Below, piece after piece: positions 34,014 through 41,220 of a stretch of 64,000 bases of DNA. Location of the stretch: the NCBI GenBank assembly GCA_900771365.1, contig CAAGNU010000043.1, forward strand, positions 19,165-83,164, given 5' to 3'. The DNA is from Bacteroidales bacterium (GTDB taxonomy: Bacteria > Bacteroidota > Bacteroidia > Bacteroidales > P3). Every line of letters begins with the position of its first letter. The stretch's first letter is position 1. The notes under the pieces are model-generated. The model worked only from the letters and a program-made list of their open reading frames with translations, was not told the DNA's origin and did no database searches. The translations under genes and the position numbers were made by a program.

Positions 34014-36515
34014 CTATTGTAAATATTTTGATGTGACTGATTGATTTTCGGTTAATATGTCGCGGGGCTTGCCGCAGAAGAGGAGGCGGCCGCCGGCTGC
34101 GCCGCCTTCGGGGCCGAGCTCCACGAGGTAGTCGGCCTGCTTCATGACGTCGAGGCTGTGTTCGATGAGGATAAGGGTGTTGCCCGCATCGGTCATCTCG
34201 TTGAAGAGGAGGAGCAGGCGGCGCACGTCGTCGAGGTGGAGGCCGTCGGTGGGTTCGTCGATGATGTAGGTGTGACCCGACGAGAGCTTTGTGTCGCCGT
34301 CGGCGAGGTGTATGGCGGTGCTGAAGAGGTGGTCGGCGAGCTTGACGCGCTGTAGCTCGCCGCCGCTGAGGGTGCTCATCGACTGGTTGAGGTGGAGGTA
34401 GCCGAGGCCCACTTTCTCTAACATGCGCAGTTGTGCCAGAAAGGGCTGCCCATGGAAGAACGAGATGGCCTCCTCCACGGTGAGACCCATCACCTCGGCG
34501 ATGGTCTTGCTTCGATAGCGATATTGCAGAGCCTCGCGGTTATATCGGCTGCCGTGGCACTCCTCGCAGACGGTCTCGATGCTCTCCATGAAGGCCATGT
34601 CGGAGACGATGATGCCCTTGCCGCCGCACACGGGGCAGGCACCCAGGCTGTTGAAGGAGAAGAGCTGTATGCTGGGACGCTTTGATTGAGAATTATTGGC
34701 AGACGCGGCGAGTCTTGTTTGGCCGGAGTGATCCGAGGTGTTGCTGTCGGCGATTGCTTTTTTGCCCGAAGGCTGAGATATGCTTGTGACGGCTTTGGCA
34801 CGCTTGGCAATGGGGGAGGGGGTGCTGTCTGAGAGTTCTTCCGACTTCTCGCAGACGCCCTCGCGTACGAAGAGGCGCCGTATCTGGTCGGCGATGTTGA
34901 GGTATGTGGCAGGTGTGCTGCGCAGGTTGATGCCGATGTCCTTCTGCCCGATGAAGATGATGCTGGGAGATTGGGAGGGTTGGAGATTGGAGGATTGAGC
35001 GTTTTCCGAACAGTATTCGGAGCAGTGGCGGAGAAAATGCTCCATCAGCGAGCTCTTGCCCGAGCCTGCCACGCCGATTACGACTGTCATCACCCCCTGA
35101 GGAATCCGCAGCGACACATCTCGCAGGTTGTGCAGTCGAGCGTGCTCTATGCTGTACCACCCCGTGGGCTTGCGCACGCGCTCTTTCAGTGGCGAGCGAT
35201 AGCGTAGCATCTTGCCCGTGATGGTGTCCGATTGCAGAAGTCCCTGATAGTTGCCCTGATAGACGATGTTGCCGCCGTGGTCGCCCGCCCCAGGACCCAT
35301 ATCTACTATATGGTCGGCCAGTGCGATAATCTCTCTATGATGCTCCACGATGAGCACCGTGTTTCCGTGGTCGCGCAGATGCAGCAGCGACTCCTTCAGC
35401 CGTGCTATATCCTGTGGGTGCAGTCCCACCGAGGGTTCATCCAAGACGTATGCCATGTCGGTGAGTGAGGAATTGATATACTTAGCGATTTTGATTCTCT
35501 GAGCCTCGCCGCCGCTGAGGGTGCCTGTGCAGCGGCTCAGCGCGAGGTAGCCTACGCCGATGTCGCACAGCGCCTGTAGGCGTTTCTGCAGCTCGCCCTT
35601 AAGGTCGCCTGCTAGGGGGTGCCTAATCTCCTTGACGAAATCCAGCGCCTCGTTGATGGGCATCGCCACCACGTCGGCGAGGTTTCTGCCGTTGATGCGG
35701 CACGACCGCACGCGCTCGTTGAGTCGTGTGCCGTGGCATTCGGGGCACACCTCCGTGCACATCATCGTGTCCAGCACTTTCTGTTGCCGCTTGCCCTCCT
35801 TGGTGGTGATGATGCTGCGGTGCATACGCGGGTATAATCCTTCGAACTTAGCACTCTTAGGCCAGTTGTCGGGCGGGTTTTTCAGCCTTACCTGGGGCGA
35901 ATAGAGGAAGAGATCCAGCTCCTCTTTCGAGTAATCTTTAATCTTCTTATTTAGGTCGAAGAGGCCGCTGTAGGCATAGCGCTTCCAACGCCATGCCCCT
36001 GTTGTAAAAGTCGGAAAATGAATCACATCTTCATCGTTCAGACACTTGTTGAAATCCACCATCTTGTGGATGTCGAGCTCCATCACCTCGCCCAGCCCTC
36101 CGCAGCGCGGACAGCTTCCCGCGGGGTGGTTGAACGAAAACGTGTCGCTGTAGCCCACAAAAGGCTCGCCGCAGCGCGAGAAGAGCAGGCGCAGCAGGGC
36201 ATAGATATCGGTATATGTTGCCACCGTCGAACGCGGGTTGTTGGTGGGTTTCTTCTGGTCTATGACGATGGTAACGGGCATGTTCTCAATTCGTTCCACT
36301 TTAGGCCTTCCGTACTTGGGCAGATATTGCTGCACAAACGAAGGGAACGTCTCGTTCAGCTCCCGTCGGCTCTCGGCGGCGATAGTGTCGAGGCACAACG
36401 AGCTCTTGCCAGAGCCCGAGACACCAGTGAAGACTGTTATCTTGCCCTTTGGTATGCGTACCGACACCTCTTTGAGGTTGTTTTCCGTCGCCCTGATGAT
36501 ATTGATGTAGTCCAT
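34014..36515 (-). CDS. UvrA-like ABC ATPase (UvrA2 class)
   Basis: An 833-residue UvrA paralogue, about 100 residues shorter than the UvrA of nucleotide excision repair. It has two ABC modules: Walker A GVSGSGKSSL (31-40) and GVAGSGKSSLMEHF, signatures TLSGGEAQR and TLSGGELQRVKL, and Walker B segments AYVLDEPSVGLHP and TYIIDEPTDGLH. Zinc-binding pairs are CPRCGG, CPECHGTRLN, CPVCGG and CEECHGSRYN. A low-complexity Ser/Lys/Gln-rich insert of about 60 residues sits in the second module. UvrA2-class proteins lack much of the UvrB-binding region and are linked to tolerance of DNA-binding drugs. A well-matched promoter precedes it, and a protein of unknown function follows in the operon. Confidence 0.92.
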   Translation of the reverse strand: MDYINIIRATENNLKEVSVRIPKGKITVFTGVSGSGKSSLCLDTIAAESRRELNETFPSFVQQYLPKYGRPKVERIENMPVTIVIDQKKPTNNPRSTVATYTDIYALLRLLFSRCGEPFVGYSDTFSFNHPAGSCPRCGGLGEVMELDIHKMVDFNKCLNDEDVIHFPTFTTGAWRWKRYAYSGLFDLNKKIKDYSKEELDLFLYSPQVRLKNPPDNWPKSAKFEGLYPRMHRSIITTKEGKRQQKVLDTMMCTEVCPECHGTRLNERVRSCRINGRNLADVVAMPINEALDFVKEIRHPLAGDLKGELQKRLQALCDIGVGYLALSRCTGTLSGGEAQRIKIAKYINSSLTDMAYVLDEPSVGLHPQDIARLKESLLHLRDHGNTVLIVEHHREIIALADHIVDMGPGAGDHGGNIVYQGNYQGLLQSDTITGKMLRYRSPLKERVRKPTGWYSIEHARLHNLRDVSLRIPQGVMTVVIGVAGSGKSSLMEHFLRHCSEYCSENAQSSNLQPSQSPSIIFIGQKDIGINLRSTPATYLNIADQIRRLFVREGVCEKSEELSDSTPSPIAKRAKAVTSISQPSGKKAIADSNTSDHSGQTRLAASANNSQSKRPSIQLFSFNSLGACPVCGGKGIIVSDMAFMESIETVCEECHGSRYNREALQYRYRSKTIAEVMGLTVEEAISFFHGQPFLAQLRMLEKVGLGYLHLNQSMSTLSGGELQRVKLADHLFSTAIHLADGDTKLSSGHTYIIDEPTDGLHLDDVRRLLLLFNEMTDAGNTLILIEHSLDVMKQADYLVELGPEGGAAGGRLLFCGKPRDILTENQSVTSKYLQ

Positions 36516-36568
36516 AATGTGCTGTATAAAAGTTGATTAATGAAAAGGGGAATCCGAAAATCCCGACT

Positions 36569-36600
36569 GCAAATATACGCCATACTTCTGACATGGCAAA
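36569..36600 (-). promoter_or_regulatory. Promoter of the uvrA2 operon
   Basis: On the minus strand TTTG (36597-36600), a 19-bp spacer and TATATTTGC (36569-36577) give a full consensus match, 54 bp before the ATG at 36515. Confidence 0.82.
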
Positions 36601-36929
36601 ATCCTTTAAAAAATAATTTTCAACAAAACAAAACAATTGATTTATAAATACTTGGTATATGTGTTTGATAATGAATTATCTCGACATTCCGTGCATCTTG
36701 CATAAGGAAGGTTTGTTCGATATTTTCGCTACATCACTACTAATGATGTTGTGGTACTTCCTCTTGCCTTCTCAAAGGGTATTTCCAGAGTACCCTTTTG
36801 TCTAATATATGGTAGAATTTTGAATTTATTCATCGCTCCTTGTTTGTTGCATATTTGATCCAAGGCCATTCTGCTATAGAATCCTAAATGGATGTTCGCA
36901 TTAATGGAATGTTATGTGATAAAAAAACA
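36601..36929. other. A+T-rich intergenic region between divergent genes
   Basis: No gene or RNA is seen. A GGGTATTTCCAGAGTACCC imperfect inverted repeat occurs near 36778-36796. Confidence 0.5.
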
Positions 36930-36962
36930 TTTGTTCAATTCAATAATAATTTGTATTTTTGC
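36930..36962 (+). promoter_or_regulatory. Promoter of the lipoprotein gene
   Basis: TTTG (36930-36933), a 20-bp spacer and TATTTTTGC (36954-36962) match the Bacteroidota consensus. This rules out the upstream TTG start that overlaps the -7 box. Confidence 0.82.
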
Positions 36963-37009
36963 AATTCATAGAAATAATCATTTTAATATTAATCAATTGT
37001 AAATCATTA

Positions 37010-38092
37010 ATGAGTCAACTTCTGTGGTCCATGTTAGGCACAATTTCAAAAAGTATCAAAATGGGAATAATATCAGCTATATCCATTTTTTCAGCACTAT
37101 TTTTCATGGGTTGCAACAATAATACCAAGCCAGTGAGCGAACAGGAATCGTCCAAGGACACTATTGTATTTCATGCTGACACTCCATCTGATACTATCCC
37201 CAAAGACTGTGAGACATGTGTGTCGGAAGATGGAAGAGTGACGTTCTACAGTTGGAACACAGGCATGGGAGGCACATGTCCAGATTTTGCGGTCAGATGT
37301 AAAATCAAGATGGACAATAGCAAGTACCATGTATACCAACTAAAGGGAGAAGATGAGTTGAATTCTGTAGGGTGGGTGCAATGGGTTCATGCAATCGATA
37401 AAAATGATGGTTCTACCTATTATATAGTAAATAGGGATCATAATATTTCCAGCAAAGAAGGCTACTCGTGGATGGACGCATTTGTTATCGAAGGTGACAA
37501 ATTGAAACCAGTTAGCGTATATGATGGAGGTGATGATGTGAAGGGGATAAGTATGGAAATCTGTTACGATATACCCTACTGGTATTTTGCTACCAATGGT
37601 GAAGGCTGGGGTTGGATGTATGAGTATGATGTGCATACAAAGGACCTCTATGTGCCAGAGACGACGCAGGACTACCCTGGAGAAATAACGGACAGATACA
37701 CCGTTTATCATTTTGATGGCATGAGATTCATATCCCAAGGTAGCCAAGCCCATAAGGGACTTCACAAGAGCCTTCAAGACTACGACCGCCTGGAATATTT
37801 TTTTCGCACAAAGGGGCACATTGTTAGAATTGATAGGCTTAGAAACGGAGATTTGCGTTACGCCTCATGGCAATCGAATGCTTCTATGTCAGATACCCCT
37901 GATCTCGTAATTTGTGGCGGCAGATGCGACTCGAAAACAGGTCAGTACATTTTCACCAACAAGGGATATGTCTACCTTTGCAAAGTTACAGAATACATGC
38001 AAATAAATGCTGAAAAATCCCAATCGCAAGAATATCTAATCGTAAAAAAAGGTGATAAAGTCCTTTTGAAAGAAAAAGTGGTTCTAGGGTAG
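37010..38092 (+). CDS. Lipoprotein of unknown function
   Basis: A predicted lipoprotein of 360 residues from the ATG at 37010; starts at 37031 or 37061 are also possible. The hydrophobic stretch GIISAISIFSALFFMGC ends in a lipobox. The mature protein has no family that I recognise. It contains CETCVSEDGRVTFYSWNTGMGGTC, split around Cys residues, and many Tyr and Asp residues, suggesting a beta-rich extracytoplasmic domain. Low G+C and A+T-rich codons contrast with yitT next to it, pointing to a more recent origin. It has its own strong promoter. Confidence 0.75.
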   Translation: MSQLLWSMLGTISKSIKMGIISAISIFSALFFMGCNNNTKPVSEQESSKDTIVFHADTPSDTIPKDCETCVSEDGRVTFYSWNTGMGGTCPDFAVRCKIKMDNSKYHVYQLKGEDELNSVGWVQWVHAIDKNDGSTYYIVNRDHNISSKEGYSWMDAFVIEGDKLKPVSVYDGGDDVKGISMEICYDIPYWYFATNGEGWGWMYEYDVHTKDLYVPETTQDYPGEITDRYTVYHFDGMRFISQGSQAHKGLHKSLQDYDRLEYFFRTKGHIVRIDRLRNGDLRYASWQSNASMSDTPDLVICGGRCDSKTGQYIFTNKGYVYLCKVTEYMQINAEKSQSQEYLIVKKGDKVLLKEKVVLG

Positions 38093-38205
38093 TTTGAATT
38101 ATGCGGTTTCCTTTTGATAGGTACATGACATTTTCCTTGTTACGGAGATGGCCGTGCCGGTATGAATGTTATGGAACGAAAACAGGTTAATTCAAAATAT
38201 TTTTG

Positions 38206-38214
38206 TATCTTTGC
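38206..38214 (+). promoter_or_regulatory. -7 box upstream of yitT-like gene
   Basis: TATCTTTGC matches TAnnTTTGC, 78 bp before the chosen start. It lies inside a longer upstream extension of the open frame, which argues against that extension. The -33 element is weak. Confidence 0.65.
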
Positions 38215-38291
38215 ATTTGATACCGTGTTGTGTGCTATTGGTGCAAGGCACGATGTATCAGTTGGTTGTAGATAATAGTACTATGTATAAA

Positions 38292-39233
38292 ATGAATAAA
38301 TCGAAGTTAAAAACAGAGATTTTCTCTTACTTGCTGCTGATTGTGGGCAGCATCCTTTTCGCCGTGGGCGACGTGATGTTTGTGAACCCCTATATGCTGG
38401 CGCCGGGTGGCACCTACGGCCTTTCCAACGTTTTCAACACGCTGTGGCCGTGGAAGATTTCGTTCTATGCCCTCTGCATGGATGTGCCGCTGCTCATCAT
38501 CGGCACATGGATTCTTGGACCCAAGTTCGGAGTGAAGACTGTCATCTCCACTTTCCTCATCGCGGGTGCCACTTGGGTTTTAGAGGCTGTGTGGGGCTAC
38601 GCGCCCGTGATACATGACGGCCTCATCGAGGCTACGCGCCTGAACGACAGCATGGTGGAAATCCTCAACAACGGCGGCTACTTCACTCCCGACTACTTCC
38701 TCAACACGGTGGTGGCAGGCCTCATCTATGGCGTGGCCATCGGTTTGATATTCAGGAGCGGTGCTACCTCGGGCGGTAGCGACATCATCTCGATGATTAT
38801 CCACAAGTACACTAAGATTAGCCTCGGCACCTTGGTGATGATAGTGGACAGCTGTATCACGCTGACGACCTTCATCGCCTTCGGTGACATCCGTCTGCCC
38901 ATCTATTCCGTCATCATCATCTTCATTGAGGGCAAGGTCATCGACCTCGTGGTGGCAGGCACCAAGAGCTACAAGACAGCCTTTATCGTCACGGATCACC
39001 TGGAAGAGGTGCGTCAGTATGTGCTCAATGACCTGCATCGTGGCGGCACCTGCATCACCGTCGAGGGTCTCTACAACGGTGCCGAGAGGAAGATGATATA
39101 CGTCACCATGGAGCGTGCCGACTTTGTGAAGCTGCGTTCTAACTTGCGTCTCCTTGACCCCGCTGCCTTCGTCAACGTGATCGATAGTTCGGAGATTATG
39201 GGCAAGGGCTTTAAGGCGCTGCCGGAGGATTGA
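38292..39233 (+). CDS. YitT family membrane protein with DUF2179 domain
   Basis: A 313-residue protein with five or six N-terminal membrane helices (FSYLLLIVGSILFAVGDVMF, APGGTYGLSNVF, VVAGLIYGVAIGLIFRSGAT, TSGGSDIISMII). A C-terminal DUF2179 cytoplasmic domain follows (YKTAFIVTDHLEEVRQYV, GLYNGAERKMIYVTM, VIDSSEIMGKGF). YitT proteins are widespread; their substrate is unknown. The frame is open from 38166, but the promoter at 38206 favours the ATG at 38292 (or 38283). A terminator is not evident; a CTAGA-type repeat lies just downstream. Confidence 0.93.
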   Translation: MNKSKLKTEIFSYLLLIVGSILFAVGDVMFVNPYMLAPGGTYGLSNVFNTLWPWKISFYALCMDVPLLIIGTWILGPKFGVKTVISTFLIAGATWVLEAVWGYAPVIHDGLIEATRLNDSMVEILNNGGYFTPDYFLNTVVAGLIYGVAIGLIFRSGATSGGSDIISMIIHKYTKISLGTLVMIVDSCITLTTFIAFGDIRLPIYSVIIIFIEGKVIDLVVAGTKSYKTAFIVTDHLEEVRQYVLNDLHRGGTCITVEGLYNGAERKMIYVTMERADFVKLRSNLRLLDPAAFVNVIDSSEIMGKGFKALPED

Positions 39234-39242
39234 CCAGGGGGA

Positions 39243-39278
39243 ACTAGAAACTGGTTTTTTCTAGATTTTCTAGATTGA
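39243..39278 (+). repeat. Short CTAGA-type repeat after yitT
   Basis: Contains CTAGAAACTGG and TTTTCTAGATTTTCTAGATT. It shares the TTTTCTAGAT words with the edge units of the tandem array at 13756-13899. It could also act as a weak terminator by its T runs. Confidence 0.45.
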
Positions 39279-39303
39279 TAAAAAATAAAAGATACATATA
39301 GCA

Positions 39304-40518
39304 TTGAAAGTACTACAGCTCTGCAATAAACCACCTTATCCGCCTGTTGACGGCGGGACGCTGGCGATGAACAGCATCACCCAGGGCCTCCTCGCGGCAG
39401 GCTGCGAGGTGAGGGTGCTGGCGATGTGCAGCGACAAGCACCCAGTGCAGCAGGAGCGGATGCCCGACGCCTATCGCGATGCCACACGCTTCGAGGCGGT
39501 GTACGTAGATTTGAACATACACCCGATAGACGCAGGCGTGGCATTGTTGTGCGGTGACTCATACCATGTGAAGCGTTTCGAAAGCAAAGCTTTCGCCGCT
39601 AGGCTATGTGAAGTGTTGGACGACGAGGAGTATGATGTGGTACACGTGGAAAGTGTCTTCCTCACGCCTTACCTGTCCCTCATTCGCAAGCATAGCAAGG
39701 CTGCTGTGGTGCTGCGGGCACACAACGTGGAGCACATGATATGGCAACGCGTGGCACAGAGTGAACGCAATCCGCTGAAACGGTGGTACTTGAAAAAACT
39801 CTCGCTTGCCCTCGGCATGTATGAGCGTGAGCATCTGAACGACTACGACGGTGTGGTGAGTATCACGGAGAACGATGCGCAGAAGTTCCGCGAGATGGGC
39901 TGCCGCAAGCCCATCGTGGCCATCCCTTTCGGCATCACGCCTGAGAGCCTGGAGCATGTGGAGGTGGAGCCTAATAGCCTCTTCCACTTAGGGTCGATGG
40001 ACTGGATGCCTAACCAAGAGGGGGTGAGGTGGTTCCTCGACGCGGTGTGGCCGCGGGTGCATGAGGAAATGCCGCAGCTGACGCTATATCTGGCAGGGCG
40101 TAAGATGCCTGATGACATGATGCGCTTAGAGCAGGAGGGCGTGAAGGTGGTGGGCGAGGTGCCAGACGCTATGTACTTCATCAGTTCGAAGCAGATTAAC
40201 GTGGTGCCTCTCCTGAGTGGCAGCGGCATCAGGGTGAAGATAATAGAGGCCATGTCGGCAGGCAAGACGGTGGTGAGCACCACCATCGGTGCTGAGGGCA
40301 TAGCCTATACCGAGGGTCGCGACCTCTTGGTGGCCGACACGCCCGATGAGTTCGTGGCAAAGATACGCCGCTGTGTGAAGGATCCCGAATACTGCCAGAC
40401 GGTGGGACGCAACGCCTACAGGCTCATCGCTGAGGAGTACAGCACCGACCGCTTGACGGAGAAGATGATGGAGTTTTATAAATTGAGAATTGAGATGAGA
40501 AAACTCGGTGAGTTATGA
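39304..40518 (+). CDS. Glycosyltransferase family 4 protein
   Basis: A 404-residue GT-B-fold glycosyltransferase. The N-terminal domain opens MKVLQLCNKPPYPPVDGGTL, and the C-terminal domain has LFHLGSMDWMPNQEGVRWFL, a VKVVGEVPDAMYFISSKQIN stretch and the donor-binding EX7E-like region IRVKIIEAMSAGKTVVSTTI with EGI. These match GT4 enzymes that build surface polysaccharides. The start codon is TTG at 39304; no ATG gives a complete N-terminus, and the MKVLQ opening fits the family, so the TTG start is favoured. No other polysaccharide genes are adjacent, so its acceptor is unknown. Confidence 0.92.
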   Translation: MKVLQLCNKPPYPPVDGGTLAMNSITQGLLAAGCEVRVLAMCSDKHPVQQERMPDAYRDATRFEAVYVDLNIHPIDAGVALLCGDSYHVKRFESKAFAARLCEVLDDEEYDVVHVESVFLTPYLSLIRKHSKAAVVLRAHNVEHMIWQRVAQSERNPLKRWYLKKLSLALGMYEREHLNDYDGVVSITENDAQKFREMGCRKPIVAIPFGITPESLEHVEVEPNSLFHLGSMDWMPNQEGVRWFLDAVWPRVHEEMPQLTLYLAGRKMPDDMMRLEQEGVKVVGEVPDAMYFISSKQINVVPLLSGSGIRVKIIEAMSAGKTVVSTTIGAEGIAYTEGRDLLVADTPDEFVAKIRRCVKDPEYCQTVGRNAYRLIAEEYSTDRLTEKMMEFYKLRIEMRKLGEL

Positions 40519-40519
40519 G

Positions 40520-40559
40520 CATTTTGCCCGAGGCTCCCCAGCCTCGGAATAGCAAAATG
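40520..40559 (+). terminator. Inverted repeat after the glycosyltransferase gene
   Basis: CATTTTGCCCGAGGCT (40520-40535) pairs with AGCCTCGG (40540-40547) and, after a 4-nt bulge, GCAAAATG (40552-40559). Long stem, but no T run follows; it may stop or stabilise the transcript. Confidence 0.5.
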
Positions 40560-40662
40560 TACTACTTGAGAATGGAGAATCGGGCAGGAGCCGTTAGCAA
40601 GCCTTCAAATCTTCAAGTCTTCAAATATAGATTGTTATTGTTATATTGTTATTTGGATAAAT

Positions 40663-41208
40663 ATGCAGAATCATTGTCACATCAGTTATCGCTCGGCTGC
40701 CATGGTGTTGGGCCTTCTCGTCGTCCTCGCCCTCGGCAGCACGGCACAGGCACAGATTACTATCCCTGGCACGAAGGTTTCCTTCTTCTTCCCCAGCAAG
40801 TGGGCCTACCTCAGCACTGAGAGCGTCGACGTCAACACACAGTCCTATCTCTATTACTATAGCGAGAAGCCCGTGGTGGTGGATGGTGACACCACGCTGC
40901 CATCGCTCCGCATCCTCGTGCGCAAGGGCTATAGGCAGTCGGTCTTCGATTATGTCTTCGACCGTTACTCGCGTCAGCCCTACCAGAGCCTCGAAGACTA
41001 CACGCAAGGTTTGGGACTCCCCCCCACGGGCGGCATGGGCTACGTGGGAGCCTACACCAATCTCAACGACCAGAGGGACTACCAGTTCCGCATGGTCTAT
41101 TTCAAGAGCGGCAACACGGTGGTGGAGTTCCGCTTAGAGGCTGTCCGCGAGGCTTTCGAGATGATGGACGAGGAGTTCGTGGCAATCTTGAACAGTCTCA
41201 CCTTTTAA
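40663..41208 (+). CDS. Exported protein of unknown function
   Basis: A 181-residue protein with a signal peptide (MQNHCHISYRSAAMVLGLLV onward, cleavage near STAQAQ). The mature part, ITIPGTKVSFFFPSKWAYLS, SLRILVRKGYRQSVFDYVFD and the C-terminal FVAILNSLTF, resembles small periplasmic proteins predicted to bind the envelope, similar in feel to PsbP- or DcrB-like folds, though this is only an impression. It ends 12 bp before the OmpA-family gene and is probably co-transcribed with it. Confidence 0.8.
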   Translation: MQNHCHISYRSAAMVLGLLVVLALGSTAQAQITIPGTKVSFFFPSKWAYLSTESVDVNTQSYLYYYSEKPVVVDGDTTLPSLRILVRKGYRQSVFDYVFDRYSRQPYQSLEDYTQGLGLPPTGGMGYVGAYTNLNDQRDYQFRMVYFKSGNTVVEFRLEAVREAFEMMDEEFVAILNSLTF

Positions 41209-41220
41209 AAAGTATAGGAT

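Noticed and set aside
36959..37009. N-terminal extension of the lipoprotein from a TTG start
   Set aside because: It overlaps the -7 promoter box, so it would not be transcribed in full.
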